Shown piece by piece: positions 46,834 through 56,117 of a DNA stretch of 64,000 bases. The first letter of the stretch is position 1. Every line of letters begins with the position of its first letter. Below the pieces are notes generated by a model that did not search any database, was not told the DNA's origin, and saw nothing but the letters and a program-made list of their open reading frames with translations. The translations under genes and the position numbers were made by a program. The stretch is from NCBI GenBank assembly GCA_013141385.1, contig JABFRB010000014.1:308559-372558 (forward strand), written 5' to 3'. Source of the stretch: Bacteroidales bacterium (GTDB lineage Bacteria > Bacteroidota > Bacteroidia > Bacteroidales > Tenuifilaceae).

Positions 46834-46849
46834 TCTTACTTCATTTTTC

Positions 46850-46875
46850 AATTCGCGATTCGCGAATCGCGAATT
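46850..46875. promoter_or_regulatory. 26-bp perfect palindrome, operator of the HTH/NTase pair
   Basis: aattcgcgattcg followed by its exact reverse complement. It lies between the -7 element (46883-46890) and the start codon at 46833, covering the expected transcription start. Within it ATTCGCGA-type half-sites recur, so it may bind two dimers. Confidence 0.85.
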
Positions 46876-46882
46876 AACAATT

Positions 46883-46890
46883 CAAAAATA
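46883..46890 (-). promoter_or_regulatory. -7 element of the HTH/NTase pair
   Basis: Minus-strand TATTTTTG fits TAnnTTTG exactly; the start site would fall in or at the edge of the palindromic operator. A TTTG lies 15 nt upstream, shorter than usual. Confidence 0.5.
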
Positions 46891-46929
46891 AGGAAAATAT
46901 TTTCTCAAAAAAATATTTGGTTTGATAAA

Positions 46930-46958
46930 AAACAAAAAAGGCATCTCTCGATGCCTTT
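46930..46958 (-). terminator. gdhA terminator
   Basis: Minus-strand stem aaaggcatc/gatgccttt with a 4-nt loop and a T-rich tail, 24 nt after the gdhA stop. Confidence 0.85.
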
Positions 46959-46981
46959 TATATTATATAAGGAAAGTGTGA

Positions 46982-48319
46982 TTATACTAAACCTTGGTCT
47001 AACATAGCGTTGGCAACCTTTAGGAAACCAGCAACGTTAGCACCTTTTACATAGTCAATATAACCATTCTTGTCTTTTCCATACTTAACGCATGATTCAT
47101 GAATGCTCTTCATGATTTGATGTAGACGAGCATCAACCTCTTCGCTCATCCAACTCAGTTTCATGCTGTTTTGTGACATTTCAAGACCAGAAGTAGCAAC
47201 ACCGCCAGCATTTGCAGCCTTACCCGGAGCAAATAAAATCTTGTTGTGGTGGAATACTTCAACAGCCTCAGGAGTACAAGGCATGTTTGCACCTTCAGTA
47301 ACACAAACAACACCATTTTTAACTAAAACTTCAGCATCAGCTTTACCTAACTCGTTTTGAGTAGCACAAGGCATAGCTACATCTACTTTTACTTCCCATG
47401 GACGTTTGCCAGCGAAGAATTTTGAACCAGCAAATTTCTTTGCATAAGGCTCAACGATATCTTGGTTAGATCCGCGAAGATCAAGTAAGAAAGCAATTTT
47501 ATCACCGCTGATTCCATCTTCATCAAGGATATAACCATCTGGCCCAGAAATGGTAACAACTTTACCGCCTAATTCTGTTACTTTAATAGCAGCACCCCAA
47601 GCTACGTTACCGAAACCTGAAATAGCAACCCTTTTACCTTTAAAACTAGAACCTTTGGTAGCAAGCATTTCTTGTGCGAAATAGGTAGCACCAAAACCAG
47701 TAGCTTCTGGGCGAATTAATGAACCACCCCAGTTGATACCTTTTCCAGTTAAAACACCAGTATTTTCTTTTTTTAGTTTTCTGTACATACCATATAGGAA
47801 ACCAATCTCACGACCACCAACTCCGATATCACCAGCAGGTACGTCAGTCTCAGGACCAATGTGAGCAGCTAGTTCTAACATGAATGATTGACAGAAACGC
47901 ATAACTTCAGCGTCTGAACGTCCTTTAGGATTGAAATCGCTACCACCTTTACCACCACCCATAGGAAGTGTGGTTAAAGAGTTTTTGAAAATTTGCTCAA
48001 AACCTAAGAATTTCAAGATTGAAAGGTTAACGCTTGGGTGAAAACGGAGACCACCTTTGTAAGGTCCAATAGCGTTATTAAACTGAACGCGGTAAGCAAG
48101 GTTCACATGAATATTTCCTTCATCATCCATCCAAGGTACCTTGAATGTAAAGATTCTGTCTGGCTCAACAATTCTTTCAATGATCTTTGCTGATTCAAAC
48201 TGAGGGTTTTGATTGTAAACTTCCTCAATTGACTCTAATACTTCACGTACTGCTTGTAGATATTCCACTTCACCAGGGTGTTTTTTCTCAAGCTCAGTCA
48301 TTAATTTGTTAACATTCAT
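46982..48319 (-). CDS. gdhA: Glutamate dehydrogenase (NADP-type, hexameric)
   Basis: Interconverts 2-oxoglutarate plus ammonia and glutamate. 445 residues with all hexameric GDH marks: YRVQFNNAIGPYKGGLRFHP, the catalytic Lys in LTTLPMGGGKGGSDFNPKG, the Asp in PAGDIGVGGREIG, and the Rossmann GFGNVAWGAA. Close to the anabolic NADP-dependent group of Bacteroidota. It stands alone; nearby korAB supplies or consumes 2-oxoglutarate, so the two touch the same metabolite. Confidence 0.96.
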   Translation of the reverse strand: MNVNKLMTELEKKHPGEVEYLQAVREVLESIEEVYNQNPQFESAKIIERIVEPDRIFTFKVPWMDDEGNIHVNLAYRVQFNNAIGPYKGGLRFHPSVNLSILKFLGFEQIFKNSLTTLPMGGGKGGSDFNPKGRSDAEVMRFCQSFMLELAAHIGPETDVPAGDIGVGGREIGFLYGMYRKLKKENTGVLTGKGINWGGSLIRPEATGFGATYFAQEMLATKGSSFKGKRVAISGFGNVAWGAAIKVTELGGKVVTISGPDGYILDEDGISGDKIAFLLDLRGSNQDIVEPYAKKFAGSKFFAGKRPWEVKVDVAMPCATQNELGKADAEVLVKNGVVCVTEGANMPCTPEAVEVFHHNKILFAPGKAANAGGVATSGLEMSQNSMKLSWMSEEVDARLHQIMKSIHESCVKYGKDKNGYIDYVKGANVAGFLKVANAMLDQGLV

Positions 48320-48642
48320 TGCTTTAGTTTTAGTAGTAAATTATAGAAATTCAGTTTGTTATAATAAATGATGTTTTTCTTTAAAATCGGAAGCAAATTT
48401 TGCCCTTTTAATTTGAATTTCAAAGTAAAAATGTCATATCAAAACATGATAAAAAACATTTTTAGTGGGATTTGCCATTATTATAAAACTTTTTTCAGCC
48501 TTGACCCTTTTTCAAGACAGGGTTGAATGGTAATCCTTACTGAACTTCACGGAATTAAATCGTTCCTTTTGGTTGGCTATCTAAAATTCATTATGTTATA
48601 TAGAGTTTACAAAAAAACTCAATCCAAATTAATCTTTTGTAA
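48320..48642. other. Intergenic stretch with weak hairpins
   Basis: No coding frame. A small hairpin gagttt/aaactc (48603-48620) just after the stop of the 48643 gene may act as its terminator; an imperfect hairpin lies at ~48500-48530. The promoter of gdhA must be at the left end but no consensus pair was found. Confidence 0.4.
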
Positions 48643-51633
48643 TCAAACTTCACCCACTTTTTCAGGTTTAAAAATCACCCCTTTATTACTCTTGCCATCA
48701 ATTTGAATGGTAAGTTGCTTATCGAACTTAATACATCTTAAATGTTCTGTCTCAAAAAAAGATTTCTGAGAATCAAGAAATGCCACATCATACTTCCCAT
48801 CATTAATATAGGGATTTATGGTAAGGTATCCAACCCTAAACGACGTTAGATTTTGAAAAAAGTGAGTCCCTTGGCTTGGATCTACTTTAAAATTATCTAG
48901 TCCAGATTCAACAATTACCCTTGCTTCGGATATTTGAGACCATTTTATTGGTATTCCTAGCCAAGGATCACTACTGCCCCATCGACCTGGCCCAACTAAA
49001 ACATAATTTCGCTTTAAGTCGATATATTTTTGGTTTATTGTTTCTACTTCGCGAGCAATCTCCTTAGTATGGGATGGGTTAAAACTCTCGGGCTTAACAT
49101 ATACAAAATCAGAAATATTATTAATAACCCCATGCCCAAGCGCTGAACGAGAGAATAGCAAAGCTTGCTCACAATCAATATCGCTCCAAAGAAATTCCTC
49201 GGTTTGCTCATTCTCCACAATAGGGCGGATTTGAAGGAAATTAAAAATCTTTGGCCAACCCGATGGAGTATCTAGATTTACTGCAAACTCTATTTCAATT
49301 GGGTTATTCATCTCCTTCTGTCCAATTTCCAGTAAAGTTTGTATGATTTCTGCAAGAGGAAAGGTTGTGTGTTTAAGAATACTTGAAAAGGAAACCAGTT
49401 TAGTACCACCCTCATAGAAACCATCACGAAGAGTTTGGTTATGATAATCATACGTTGATACTACATGCCGAAAATCTGGATAGTCAATTGCCTCCTTGAT
49501 ATCAAATTTAAGGATATTAACACCATCGTCTACCGAGGGTATAAACGACTCAGGTCGCATATCTAGGGCATAAAACTGTTTCTGTGTCTGCCTTAGAGCC
49601 ATCTCAGGGGATGAGAGTTGCAATATTTTTTTTGGGTATTTAGGGGAAAAGCGAATAGCCGCTCCTCCATCGACAATAAGCTTTCCAAGACCATATCCAA
49701 CGGTTGCAATCCCATCTTTTGCCGTTTCGGAGCCGATTGGATAGAAATTAATTGATCGTGCAACGCCAGAGAACGTTGGAAAGAAGATATCTCCACGTCT
49801 ATTGCCACAAACCTCCTGTATTACAATTCCCATTTTTTCCTCATCAATTACATTCGAAGTGGCAGCCATGTATGCTTTACTACTCCTAAAATAAACTGAT
49901 GCATAAACGCTTTTTATTGCTTGACAAATCATCCCATGCATTGTATCTACATCCTCAACCAAAGGAACCATATATGTTGAGTAAATTCCAGCAAATGGTT
50001 GATAATGTGAATCTTCGAGTTTACTCGACGAACGAATTGCAAGTGAATTCTTCATTGAACTTGCAATTGTTTTTAGATCAACTTTGAGGCGTTCGGGAAG
50101 GTTAGCCTCCAAAAATCGGTTAAGAATATCTTTATCGAGGAGATCTGAAAGTGCAACTTTATAAAGTTTATTATCCTCCATGAATTCATCAAAGAATTCA
50201 GTGCTGATAACAACTGTTCGTGGAATGCTAATTATTACGTTTTCGAACTTCTCAAACAACTTATTATCCTTAATAATTGAATTGATAAAAGCGAGGCCCC
50301 TTGCTTTACCTCCAATTGACTCTTCACCTATTCTTGAAAAGAATGAGTATTCATCAAAACTATTTCTATCAAATTTTGCAATAATACCTCTCCCTTTGCT
50401 TAACCTGTAAGAAGAAATTGATTGATATATGAACTTTCGTAGTTCAGAAACTGACTTAAAATCATTTACAGTTAACGGCTTAAATAGCTGAGCTATTGAG
50501 AATAGTGCTCTAGCATTTAACCATTTCGAAATATGATTTTGGCTTGTATGATATTGGAAAGAATCATCAGGTACGTTAAGGATTTGTTGCTGCAGGTGCT
50601 GAAGATCAGTTGCTCTACATATCTCCTTCAAGGTTTTGGGATCGCGGAATATGAAATCACCAAATCCAAATTGGCTTATAATGTAATCTCTAAGTTCAAT
50701 GTTCAGTGTCTTGGAATTTTTGTAAATAAACCCCACTCCCATCTCATCGGCATAAAATTTATTGGAGATATCTGATGATTGCAGGATAAAGGGCATATAT
50801 GGGTCTTCTTCCTTTACTTGTTTACAGAGTAGTAATCCTGCCATTGACTCTGTGTCTCGCTTATTATCAATCTTATAATTAATATCGGAAATAATGCCAA
50901 GTATATTTGCTTTATATTTATCGTAAAAACTCTTTGCCTCTTCAAAATTTGTTGCAAGTAGGATTTTGGGTCTTCCTCTTAACCGTAACATTCTTTGATG
51001 CTCATTCAGCGCCTCCTTCATGAAACTCCGGGATTGCCTAAAAATGATTTTATAGATATTCGGCAGAAAAACCGAGTAATATCTTACAGAATCCTCAACA
51101 AGGATTATTGCTTGAACGCCTATATGTTGGAGGTCATACTCTGCATTCATTTTATCCTCAATTAACTTAATTATTGCTAAAAGGATATCCGCATTACCTA
51201 GCCAACAGAATACATAGTCAACAGCACTTAGATCCTCTTTCTGTAACCTTAATGAAACGTCTTTTGAGTAAGGAGTGAGAACAACAATTGGGATTTCTGG
51301 ATACCTTGACTTAAGTAACCCCGCAAGGTTAAAAGCATCCATGTCGCTGATGTTGAGCATGGAAATGATAAGATCTATCTTTTCCTCCTGTAATATAGTA
51401 AGAACCTCTCGGGATGAATGAGCCTGAATGAATGTTGGTGGGTATCTTAAACTAAGCGAAACGTATTCGTTAAAGATTTGCTCATCAATACGACCATCCT
51501 CCTCAAGCATAAACGCATCATAACTGCTACAAATAAGCAATATTTTATGAATACGCTTTTGCATCAACTTATCGAACGAAGTATCGCTAAAATCTAGTCC
51601 AAGAGTATTGAGATAGGGTTGTGAATAAGGCAT
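48643..51633 (-). CDS. Receiver-like / PEP-synthase ATP-domain protein
   Basis: 996 residues. The first ~360 contain two degenerate receiver-like folds (KILLICSSYDAFML, DLIISMLNISDMDAFNLAGLL, PIVVLTPYS; then AIILVEDSVRYYS, GIISDINYKI). The rest matches the ATP-grasp-like pyruvate, phosphate dikinase/PEP synthase N-terminal domain (GEESIGGKARGLAF, LAIRSSSKLEDSHYQPFAGIYST, QIRPIV), but there is no phospho-His swivel or PEP barrel, so it is not a complete PEP synthase. Start ATG 51633 is chosen because the open frame's ATG at 51735 lies inside the korAB terminator hairpin. Role unknown; perhaps a regulatory phosphotransfer protein. Confidence 0.75.
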   Translation of the reverse strand: MPYSQPYLNTLGLDFSDTSFDKLMQKRIHKILLICSSYDAFMLEEDGRIDEQIFNEYVSLSLRYPPTFIQAHSSREVLTILQEEKIDLIISMLNISDMDAFNLAGLLKSRYPEIPIVVLTPYSKDVSLRLQKEDLSAVDYVFCWLGNADILLAIIKLIEDKMNAEYDLQHIGVQAIILVEDSVRYYSVFLPNIYKIIFRQSRSFMKEALNEHQRMLRLRGRPKILLATNFEEAKSFYDKYKANILGIISDINYKIDNKRDTESMAGLLLCKQVKEEDPYMPFILQSSDISNKFYADEMGVGFIYKNSKTLNIELRDYIISQFGFGDFIFRDPKTLKEICRATDLQHLQQQILNVPDDSFQYHTSQNHISKWLNARALFSIAQLFKPLTVNDFKSVSELRKFIYQSISSYRLSKGRGIIAKFDRNSFDEYSFFSRIGEESIGGKARGLAFINSIIKDNKLFEKFENVIISIPRTVVISTEFFDEFMEDNKLYKVALSDLLDKDILNRFLEANLPERLKVDLKTIASSMKNSLAIRSSSKLEDSHYQPFAGIYSTYMVPLVEDVDTMHGMICQAIKSVYASVYFRSSKAYMAATSNVIDEEKMGIVIQEVCGNRRGDIFFPTFSGVARSINFYPIGSETAKDGIATVGYGLGKLIVDGGAAIRFSPKYPKKILQLSSPEMALRQTQKQFYALDMRPESFIPSVDDGVNILKFDIKEAIDYPDFRHVVSTYDYHNQTLRDGFYEGGTKLVSFSSILKHTTFPLAEIIQTLLEIGQKEMNNPIEIEFAVNLDTPSGWPKIFNFLQIRPIVENEQTEEFLWSDIDCEQALLFSRSALGHGVINNISDFVYVKPESFNPSHTKEIAREVETINQKYIDLKRNYVLVGPGRWGSSDPWLGIPIKWSQISEARVIVESGLDNFKVDPSQGTHFFQNLTSFRVGYLTINPYINDGKYDVAFLDSQKSFFETEHLRCIKFDKQLTIQIDGKSNKGVIFKPEKVGEV

Positions 51634-51710
51634 CTGGAGAAAATTTGAAGCGTCAAAGATAACTGTTTTTAACGGTTGAATCAATAATGAATTCAGTAAA
51701 GGTGGTAATA

Positions 51711-51743
51711 CAAAAAGGAGGCGTGAACAAATCACGCCTCCTT
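51711..51743 (-). terminator. korAB terminator
   Basis: Minus-strand stem aaggaggcgtga/tcacgcctcctt (12 bp), 5-nt loop and TTTTTG tail, 22 nt after the korB stop. It separates korAB from the next gene. Confidence 0.9.
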
Positions 51744-51764
51744 AATTATATATCAAATGTTAGA

Positions 51765-52790
51765 TTATACATCCCAGGTATCACCACTGTTAAGTAAATC
51801 ATCAACATTTTTGATCTTTGCAGTTTTCATTACTTCAAGAACTTGATCACGAACGTTATCGTCGTAGGTTGTTTCTTTTACGTTTCTAATAACGCCCAGA
51901 GCAACAGGATATTCAGGATATGCCATATTTGCAAGCATCATATGAACGCCTGGATTTGCCTCATAAGCATCGTGTGTAAGAATATCATCGATTGAGAAAC
52001 CACCTTGGCCAATTGTAACAACCTTTAGGCTAAGTCCGCTCAGAATAAGACCCTTATCACGATTTTTACCAAATACCATCTTTTCACCGTGGCGAATTGA
52101 AATAATCCTATCCTCACGATTTTCCTTATCGGTAATAACACCGTGAGTTTTGTCGTTATAAATAACACAGTTCTGCAAAATCTCAACAACCGAAGTACCA
52201 TCATGCTTAGCAGCCTCAACCATAATCTCAGAAGTCAACTTAACATCAATATCCAAAGAGCGGGCAAAGAACTTACCTTGAGCACCAATTACAAGTTCTC
52301 CTGGACGGAAAGGGTGTTCAACGGTTCCGAATGGAGAGGTCTTGGTAATAGAGCCTAATTTAGAAGTAGGTGAGTATTGACCCTTGGTTAAGCCATAAAT
52401 CTCGTTATTGAAAAGGAGAATGTTGATATCGATATTACGACGTACTGCATGGATAAAGTGGTTACCGCCGATTGCAAGAGCATCACCATCACCTGTGATT
52501 TGCCATACGCTAAGCGTGGGATTAGCACATTTGATGCCCGTAGCAATTGCTGAAGCACGTCCATGTATACCATGAAATCCAAAGGTCTTCATATAATAAG
52601 GAAAACGGCTTGAACAACCTATTCCTGATACAAAAACATAGCGTTCTATATCATAGTTAAGAACATGGGAAACCTCTGGAAGAGCTTTTTGAACAGCGTT
52701 CAGAACAAAGTGATCGCCGCATCCTGGGCACCATCTGACTTCTTGATCGCTCTTAAAATCTTGGGGAGTATATTTAAAATTTTCTGCCAT
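51765..52790 (-). CDS. korB: 2-oxoacid:ferredoxin oxidoreductase, beta subunit
   Basis: The thiamine-diphosphate subunit of the enzyme that interconverts 2-oxoglutarate (or another 2-oxoacid), CoA and oxidised ferredoxin with acyl-CoA and CO2. Visible: RWCPGCGDHFVL near the start, TGDGDALAIGGNHF (ThDP/Mg) and NNEIYGLTKGQYSPTS. 341 residues, normal. Two bases downstream of korA, forming an operon with it. 2-oxoglutarate is the likely substrate by similarity of both chains, but other oxoacids cannot be excluded. Confidence 0.92.
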   Translation of the reverse strand: MAENFKYTPQDFKSDQEVRWCPGCGDHFVLNAVQKALPEVSHVLNYDIERYVFVSGIGCSSRFPYYMKTFGFHGIHGRASAIATGIKCANPTLSVWQITGDGDALAIGGNHFIHAVRRNIDINILLFNNEIYGLTKGQYSPTSKLGSITKTSPFGTVEHPFRPGELVIGAQGKFFARSLDIDVKLTSEIMVEAAKHDGTSVVEILQNCVIYNDKTHGVITDKENREDRIISIRHGEKMVFGKNRDKGLILSGLSLKVVTIGQGGFSIDDILTHDAYEANPGVHMMLANMAYPEYPVALGVIRNVKETTYDDNVRDQVLEVMKTAKIKNVDDLLNSGDTWDV

Positions 52791-52792
52791 GA

Positions 52793-54646
52793 TTACTTGC
52801 CCTCCAATACTTGGTTAAATTTATCAACTAGTTCAACAACAGTAAAAGGAAGTCCTTGTACCTTATTGAATTGCATATAATTAAACTCTTGGAAATTCAT
52901 ACGTAGGTAATTTGCAAATTGACCCATGTTGAGCTCACAAACAAGAATTTTCTTATAACGACCAAAGATCTCTCTTACATTCTTTGGAAGTGGATTGATA
53001 TAGTTGAAGTGGCAAAGAGAAACCTTCTTGCCTTCATCACGCATCTTTTGAACAGAGGTTAATAGGTGACCATATGTACCACCCCAACCAACAATAAGTA
53101 AATCACCTTCTTTATCGCCAAAAACCTCTTGTTGAGGGATAAACTCCTGAACACGTTTAACCTTAGCTTCGCGAATATCGGTCATGCGTTGGTGGTTCAT
53201 TGGATCATGAGAAACGGTTCCTTTAATAAAATCTTTCTCAAGACCGCCAACTCTATGTTCTAAACCTTTTGTACCAGGTAAAGCCCATGAGCGTGCAAGA
53301 CGCTTCTCATCCCGAGCGTAAGGTTGATATCCAACGGTTCCTTCAGGAACAATTGGAGCTTTAATCTCTGGATAATCCTTCATGCTAGGAATCATCCAAG
53401 GTTCAGTACCATTTGCAATATAACCATCGGTTAAAAGAATAACTGGTGTCATATGCTCAAGTGTGATTTTGCTAGCTAAAAAAGCATAATCGAAGCAGTT
53501 GCTTGGCGTGCTAGCCGCAATAACAATCATTGGGCATTCGCCATTACGACCGTATAATGCTTGGAAAAGGTCTGATTGTTCCGTTTTGGTTGGCAAACCC
53601 GTTGAAGGACCACCACGTTGAACGTTTACAATAACCAATGGAAGTTCAGTCATTACCGCTAATCCCATAGCCTCGCTCTTAAGCGATAAACCAGGGCCAG
53701 ATGTTGTAGTCACTGCAAAGTTACCAGCAAAAGATGCACCTATTGCGGTACAAATACCGGCAATTTCATCCTCAACCTGTAGCGTTTTAACACCTAAATC
53801 TTTACGCTTTGCAAGTTCGATTAAAATCTCGGTTGCAGGGGTAATTGGGTATGATCCGCAGAAAAGTGGCAATTTTGCTTTCTCCGATGCTGCAATGAAA
53901 CCCCATGCTACGGCTGTGTTACCGTTAATGTTACGGTACTTACCTTTTGGAATGCTTGTAGCAGCAGGGATGTGATATGTATTGGGTATTGCTTGAATGT
54001 TTGCTGCGTAGTTGAAACCATCGCGAAGAACCTTCTTGTTGGCTTCAACAATCTCAGGTTTCTTCTTGAATTTTGTTTCAAAATACTTCTCAGTAAAATG
54101 CAAAGGTCTTGAAAAGATGTAGTAAACCATTCCAAGTGCAAACATGTTCTTACTACGGATGATACTCTTGTTATCAAGACCAGTATCCTTCAAACTTTCT
54201 TTAGTAAGATTTGAAATGTTTGCAAAAATTACCTTAAAGTCTTGGAGTTTTAACTCCTCAACAGGGTTATCGGTTTTAAAACCAGCACGCTGGAGACCCT
54301 TCTCGTTAACGGTATCGTTATCGACAATGATCATTCCACCGGGCTTAACCCATCTTGCATTTGCCCTAAGAGCTGCAGGGTTCATTGCAACAAGCACATC
54401 ACAGTAGTCTCCAGGAGTATTAACCTTTGTACTTCCAATGTTTACTTGGAAGCCAGAGACACCGCCAATCGTCCCCTGCGGAGCACGGATCTCCGAAGGG
54501 TAATCTGGAAATGTGCTTACACTATTCCCGTAAAGCGCAGATGCTTCGGAAAATAATGTACCAGTCAACTGCATTCCGTCACCTGAGTCACCGGAGAAGC
54601 GTACTACTACTTCACCAATCTCAAGGACTTGTTTTTGTTCACTCAT
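52793..54646 (-). CDS. korA: 2-oxoacid:ferredoxin oxidoreductase, fused gamma-alpha subunit
   Basis: 617 residues: the gamma domain (~1-190; VRFSGDSGDGMQLTG, FPDYPSEIRAPQGT) is fused to the alpha domain (~215-617; CGSYPITPATEILIELAKR, VTTTSGPGLSLKSEAMGLAV, NVQRGGPSTGLPTKTEQSD). This two-chain KorA/KorB layout is typical of 2-oxoglutarate synthases in Bacteroidota and oxygen-tolerant relatives. No delta-ferredoxin gene is linked. An anaerobic, ferredoxin-based reductive or oxidative TCA step is implied. Confidence 0.93.
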   Translation of the reverse strand: MSEQKQVLEIGEVVVRFSGDSGDGMQLTGTLFSEASALYGNSVSTFPDYPSEIRAPQGTIGGVSGFQVNIGSTKVNTPGDYCDVLVAMNPAALRANARWVKPGGMIIVDNDTVNEKGLQRAGFKTDNPVEELKLQDFKVIFANISNLTKESLKDTGLDNKSIIRSKNMFALGMVYYIFSRPLHFTEKYFETKFKKKPEIVEANKKVLRDGFNYAANIQAIPNTYHIPAATSIPKGKYRNINGNTAVAWGFIAASEKAKLPLFCGSYPITPATEILIELAKRKDLGVKTLQVEDEIAGICTAIGASFAGNFAVTTTSGPGLSLKSEAMGLAVMTELPLVIVNVQRGGPSTGLPTKTEQSDLFQALYGRNGECPMIVIAASTPSNCFDYAFLASKITLEHMTPVILLTDGYIANGTEPWMIPSMKDYPEIKAPIVPEGTVGYQPYARDEKRLARSWALPGTKGLEHRVGGLEKDFIKGTVSHDPMNHQRMTDIREAKVKRVQEFIPQQEVFGDKEGDLLIVGWGGTYGHLLTSVQKMRDEGKKVSLCHFNYINPLPKNVREIFGRYKKILVCELNMGQFANYLRMNFQEFNYMQFNKVQGLPFTVVELVDKFNQVLEGK

Positions 54647-54883
54647 GTCAGATTAATTTAATTAAAACAGTTTTTTGAAAAAATGCTACATATGAAACTG
54701 TTATAAAACATGTAACAATATGATTACCTGATAAATACAAAAGCAGGCTCATGGAAAATTCGATACAAAATTAACCTTTTTATTCTATAAAGGGAATCTA
54801 GCATTGTTTTTTACAACATATATAGACATGACTTATAATAGTTTAATTAGTTGGTAGATAGTTTTTGTTATGGCTATTTGTCG

Positions 54884-54944
54884 AGTATAATTACATATTA
54901 CCCTTCAACATTCCTAATTCATTCCGATTAACTTCCGACTCATT
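54884..54944. repeat. 61-bp direct repeat, copy 1
   Basis: Same length as 55176-55236: the first 16 bp (agtataattacatatt) and last 24 bp are identical, the middle 21 bp diverged. In the gap (54945-55175) are tttgaggtgctggaaaaaa (also at 60271) and cacacaaag runs, plus a ccgagcgcattttgcgaact piece like the repeats at 7.7 and 10.3 kb. No gene in 54647-55275. Confidence 0.7.
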
Positions 54945-55175
54945 GGTTGATTCTTTTTTTGAGGTGCTGGAAAAAAATCTTTGTGAACCTTTGTGTAATA
55001 GTTATTCCACAAAACACACAAAGTAGTCACAAAACACACAAAGCAAAAAAACCGAGCGCATTTTGCGAACTCGCTGCTGGGCTAAAGCCAAAAACCCTTT
55101 ATCCCTTTGACTCTGCCTTAAAAGAAGGAGTTATTAATTGTGTATACTGTTTTATTCAACCCTTTATTCGCATCA

Positions 55176-55236
55176 AGTATAATTACATATTCCTTTTCAC
55201 CGTTTCTGACTTATTCCGATTAACTTCCGACTCATT
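55176..55236. repeat. 61-bp direct repeat, copy 2
   Basis: Second copy, 292 bp from the first, ending 39 nt before the carbonic anhydrase start. Conserved edges with a variable middle suggest selection on the ends or a conserved insertion site. Confidence 0.7.
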
Positions 55237-55275
55237 CTTATTCAGATTCCACTAACTTTGCAAAAAAGCATTATT

Positions 55276-55797
55276 ATGGCTCTTATCAAACCCCTACGTG
55301 GTTTTACTCCTAAAATTGGGAAAAACTGCTTTATTGCTGAAACTGCTGTTATTATTGGCGATGTGGAGATAGGTGATGATTGCAGTATTTGGTATGGTGC
55401 AGTGTTACGTGGTGATGTAAATTCCATTCGAATTGGGAATAGGGTGAATATTCAGGATAACGCTGTTCTTCACACAACCTACCAAAAAACGGTATTAAAT
55501 ATAGGCGATGATGTATCAATTGGCCATGGAGTTATTGTTCACGGTGCCGAGGTACGAAATTGGGCTCTGCTTGGAATGGGCTCTACTATTATGGATAACG
55601 CTGTTATTGGCGAGGGGGCAATTGTTGCTGCCAATGCATTGATTATGGAAAGTGTTGTTGTTGAACCAAGTAGCATTTACGCTGGCGTTCCTGCCAAATT
55701 CATTAAAACGGTTGATCCCTCAAAAAGTAAGGAGATGAATGAACGGATTGCTCGTAATTACCTGTTTTATTCTGGATGGTATAAGGAGGAAAAATAA
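55276..55797 (+). CDS. Gamma-carbonic-anhydrase family protein
   Basis: A 173-residue left-handed beta-helix protein of the gamma-CA/YrdA-PaaY group. Hexapeptide repeats run from ~25 to 125 (IGDVEIGDDCSIWYGAVLRG, IRIGNRVNIQDNAVLH). Zinc-ligand histidines appear in VLHTTY, IGHGVIVHGAEV. The family has carbonic anhydrase-like folds, but activity is often untested. ATG 55276 is chosen rather than the TTG at 55258. Confidence 0.9.
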   Translation: MALIKPLRGFTPKIGKNCFIAETAVIIGDVEIGDDCSIWYGAVLRGDVNSIRIGNRVNIQDNAVLHTTYQKTVLNIGDDVSIGHGVIVHGAEVRNWALLGMGSTIMDNAVIGEGAIVAANALIMESVVVEPSSIYAGVPAKFIKTVDPSKSKEMNERIARNYLFYSGWYKEEK

Positions 55798-55798
55798 T

Positions 55799-56105
55799 TT
55801 GAAAATTGGGGAATTTGAGAATTTGAAGATTTGAGAATTTGAAGATTTGAAGATTTGAAAATTAACCAAATAACCCAATGAATCCACTACAACACAGTTC
55901 AGTTCGTCCCAAGATTGAATATTTTCGATAAATTATCGCAGTTTGCGATAGTGGGAATGAAGTTAGAAGTCAGAAGTCGGAAGATGTCTAATAATTTGAA
56001 GATTTGAAAATTAACCTATTAGCCAACAACCCAATGATCCCACTGTATCACATCCCCACAGCAAAACAGCATCACAATTACACAGCATCACAGCAACACA
56101 GCATC
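55799..56105. repeat. Simple and degenerate repeats
   Basis: gaatttgaagattt is repeated several times (55815-55860), a ttatcgcagtttgcgata palindrome lies at ~55934 (as in the array at 63 kb), and cagcatcacaa/cagcaacaca repeats occupy 56060-56110. No gene in this 320-bp gap. Confidence 0.6.
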
Positions 56106-56117
56106 ACAATCCAACAA

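Noticed and set aside
48643..51735. Start of the PEP-synthase-like gene at 51735
   Set aside because: That ATG lies inside the korAB terminator hairpin (51715-51743), so it would not be on a normal transcript; ATG 51633 is preferred.
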